A DNA stretch of 22,065 bases. Origin: UBA5266 sp002411545 (GTDB taxonomy: Bacteria; Bacteroidota; Bacteroidia; Bacteroidales; WCHB1-69). The notes under the pieces are model-generated. The model ran no database searches, was not told the origin of the DNA, and was given only the letters and a program-made list of their open reading frames with translations. The position numbers were made by a program, and so were the translations under genes. Location of the stretch: positions 1 through 22,065 of the forward strand of contig JAQUWC010000026.1 of assembly GCA_028693085.1 (NCBI GenBank), in the 5' to 3' direction. Numbering within the stretch: position 1 is the stretch's first letter; each line of letters opens with the position of its first letter. Shown here piece by piece: positions 21,923-22,065 of the stretch.

Positions 21923-22065
21923 CTCTATGATTAAAAAAAATCATTATTGTCCGATAAAAATTTAAAAATAGTTAAATTTAATTTTAATGCATTGAATGTC
22001 AATTGTGATATTTTTGTTTTTTTGATATTATAAAAAGTAAGCCCCCCCTAAAACAATGTTAGTTG

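Larger units (their letters stand above)
21349..22065. other. Gene-free, very AT-rich region with inverted repeats
   Basis: About 715 nt without a credible gene. Next to the tRNA is a -7 element. Further on lie four inverted repeats: 21418-21442 (11-bp arms), 21493-21511 (8-bp arms), 21877-21922 (12-bp arms) and 21927-21944 (6-bp arms). A tandem ATTGTAG pair lies near 21453-21466. At the right edge TATTTTTG at 22009-22016 may be a -7 element of a plus-strand gene starting at or beyond an open ATG at 22056. A run of seven Cs is at 22042-22048. Confidence 0.6.

Noticed and set aside
22042..22048. Seven-C tract as a phase-variation switch
   Set aside because: It is not inside a recognisable coding sequence, and its relation to a promoter at the window edge cannot be judged.

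Overview
The window is about 22 kb of AT-rich chromosome from a member of the Bacteroidota, most likely Bacteroidales-like. The evidence is a glycogen-synthase-like GT5 protein next to a DUF4270 lipoprotein, a 29-residue COX24/mS38-like basic peptide beside HU, a Zn-ligand-poor DksA/TraR protein beside lspA, TAnnTTTG-type -7 boxes 5' of many genes, and almost no Shine-Dalgarno sequences. Genus cannot be fixed from the sequence. Gene content is almost entirely housekeeping. I see no transposase, integrase, phage gene, CRISPR array or defence cassette.

Layout. (1) 1-1598, plus: the tail of an unrecognised gene, a strong intrinsic terminator, then pyrB-pyrI (both chains of aspartate transcarbamoylase). 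(2) 1609-5267, minus: clpC followed by a GT4 glycosyltransferase, 2 nt apart. (3) 5627-12349, plus: a tightly packed run of six genes, namely a GT5-only glycogen-synthase-like protein, a DUF4270 lipoprotein, glmS, an unknown lipoprotein, tsaB and a UspA-like protein. A bidirectional promoter region separates it from clpC. (4) 12350-12701: a non-coding interval with five copies of a palindrome near TTTGTTGCGCAACAAA on an almost exact 21-bp period; this is the least explained structure here. (5) 12702-15308, plus: alaS, overlapping tail-to-tail with (6) 15298-17407, minus: HU, the 29-aa basic peptide and RNase E/G. (7) 17798-18813, minus: a DksA/TraR-like gene translationally coupled to lspA through a GTGA overlap. 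(8) 19070-20754, plus: a phosphofructokinase with pyrophosphate-type signature residues and a DUF1573 exported protein. (9) 20872-21348, minus: rpmE type B and tRNA-His. (10) 21349-22065: very AT-rich, no gene, several inverted repeats.

Functionally the window covers pyrimidine synthesis (PyrBI), amino-sugar supply for cell envelope (GlmS), protein quality control (ClpC), translation (AlaRS, TsaB for t6A, L31, tRNA-His), RNA decay (RNase E/G), nucleoid structure (HU), lipoprotein maturation (LspA) and glycolysis (PFK). The main candidates for novelty are the 21-bp palindrome array before alaS, the terminator placed immediately before pyrB, the GT5-only protein lacking a recognisable KxGGL motif, the hairpin before the RNase E/G gene, and the unclassified lipoprotein after glmS. 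None amounts to a clearly new multi-gene system.
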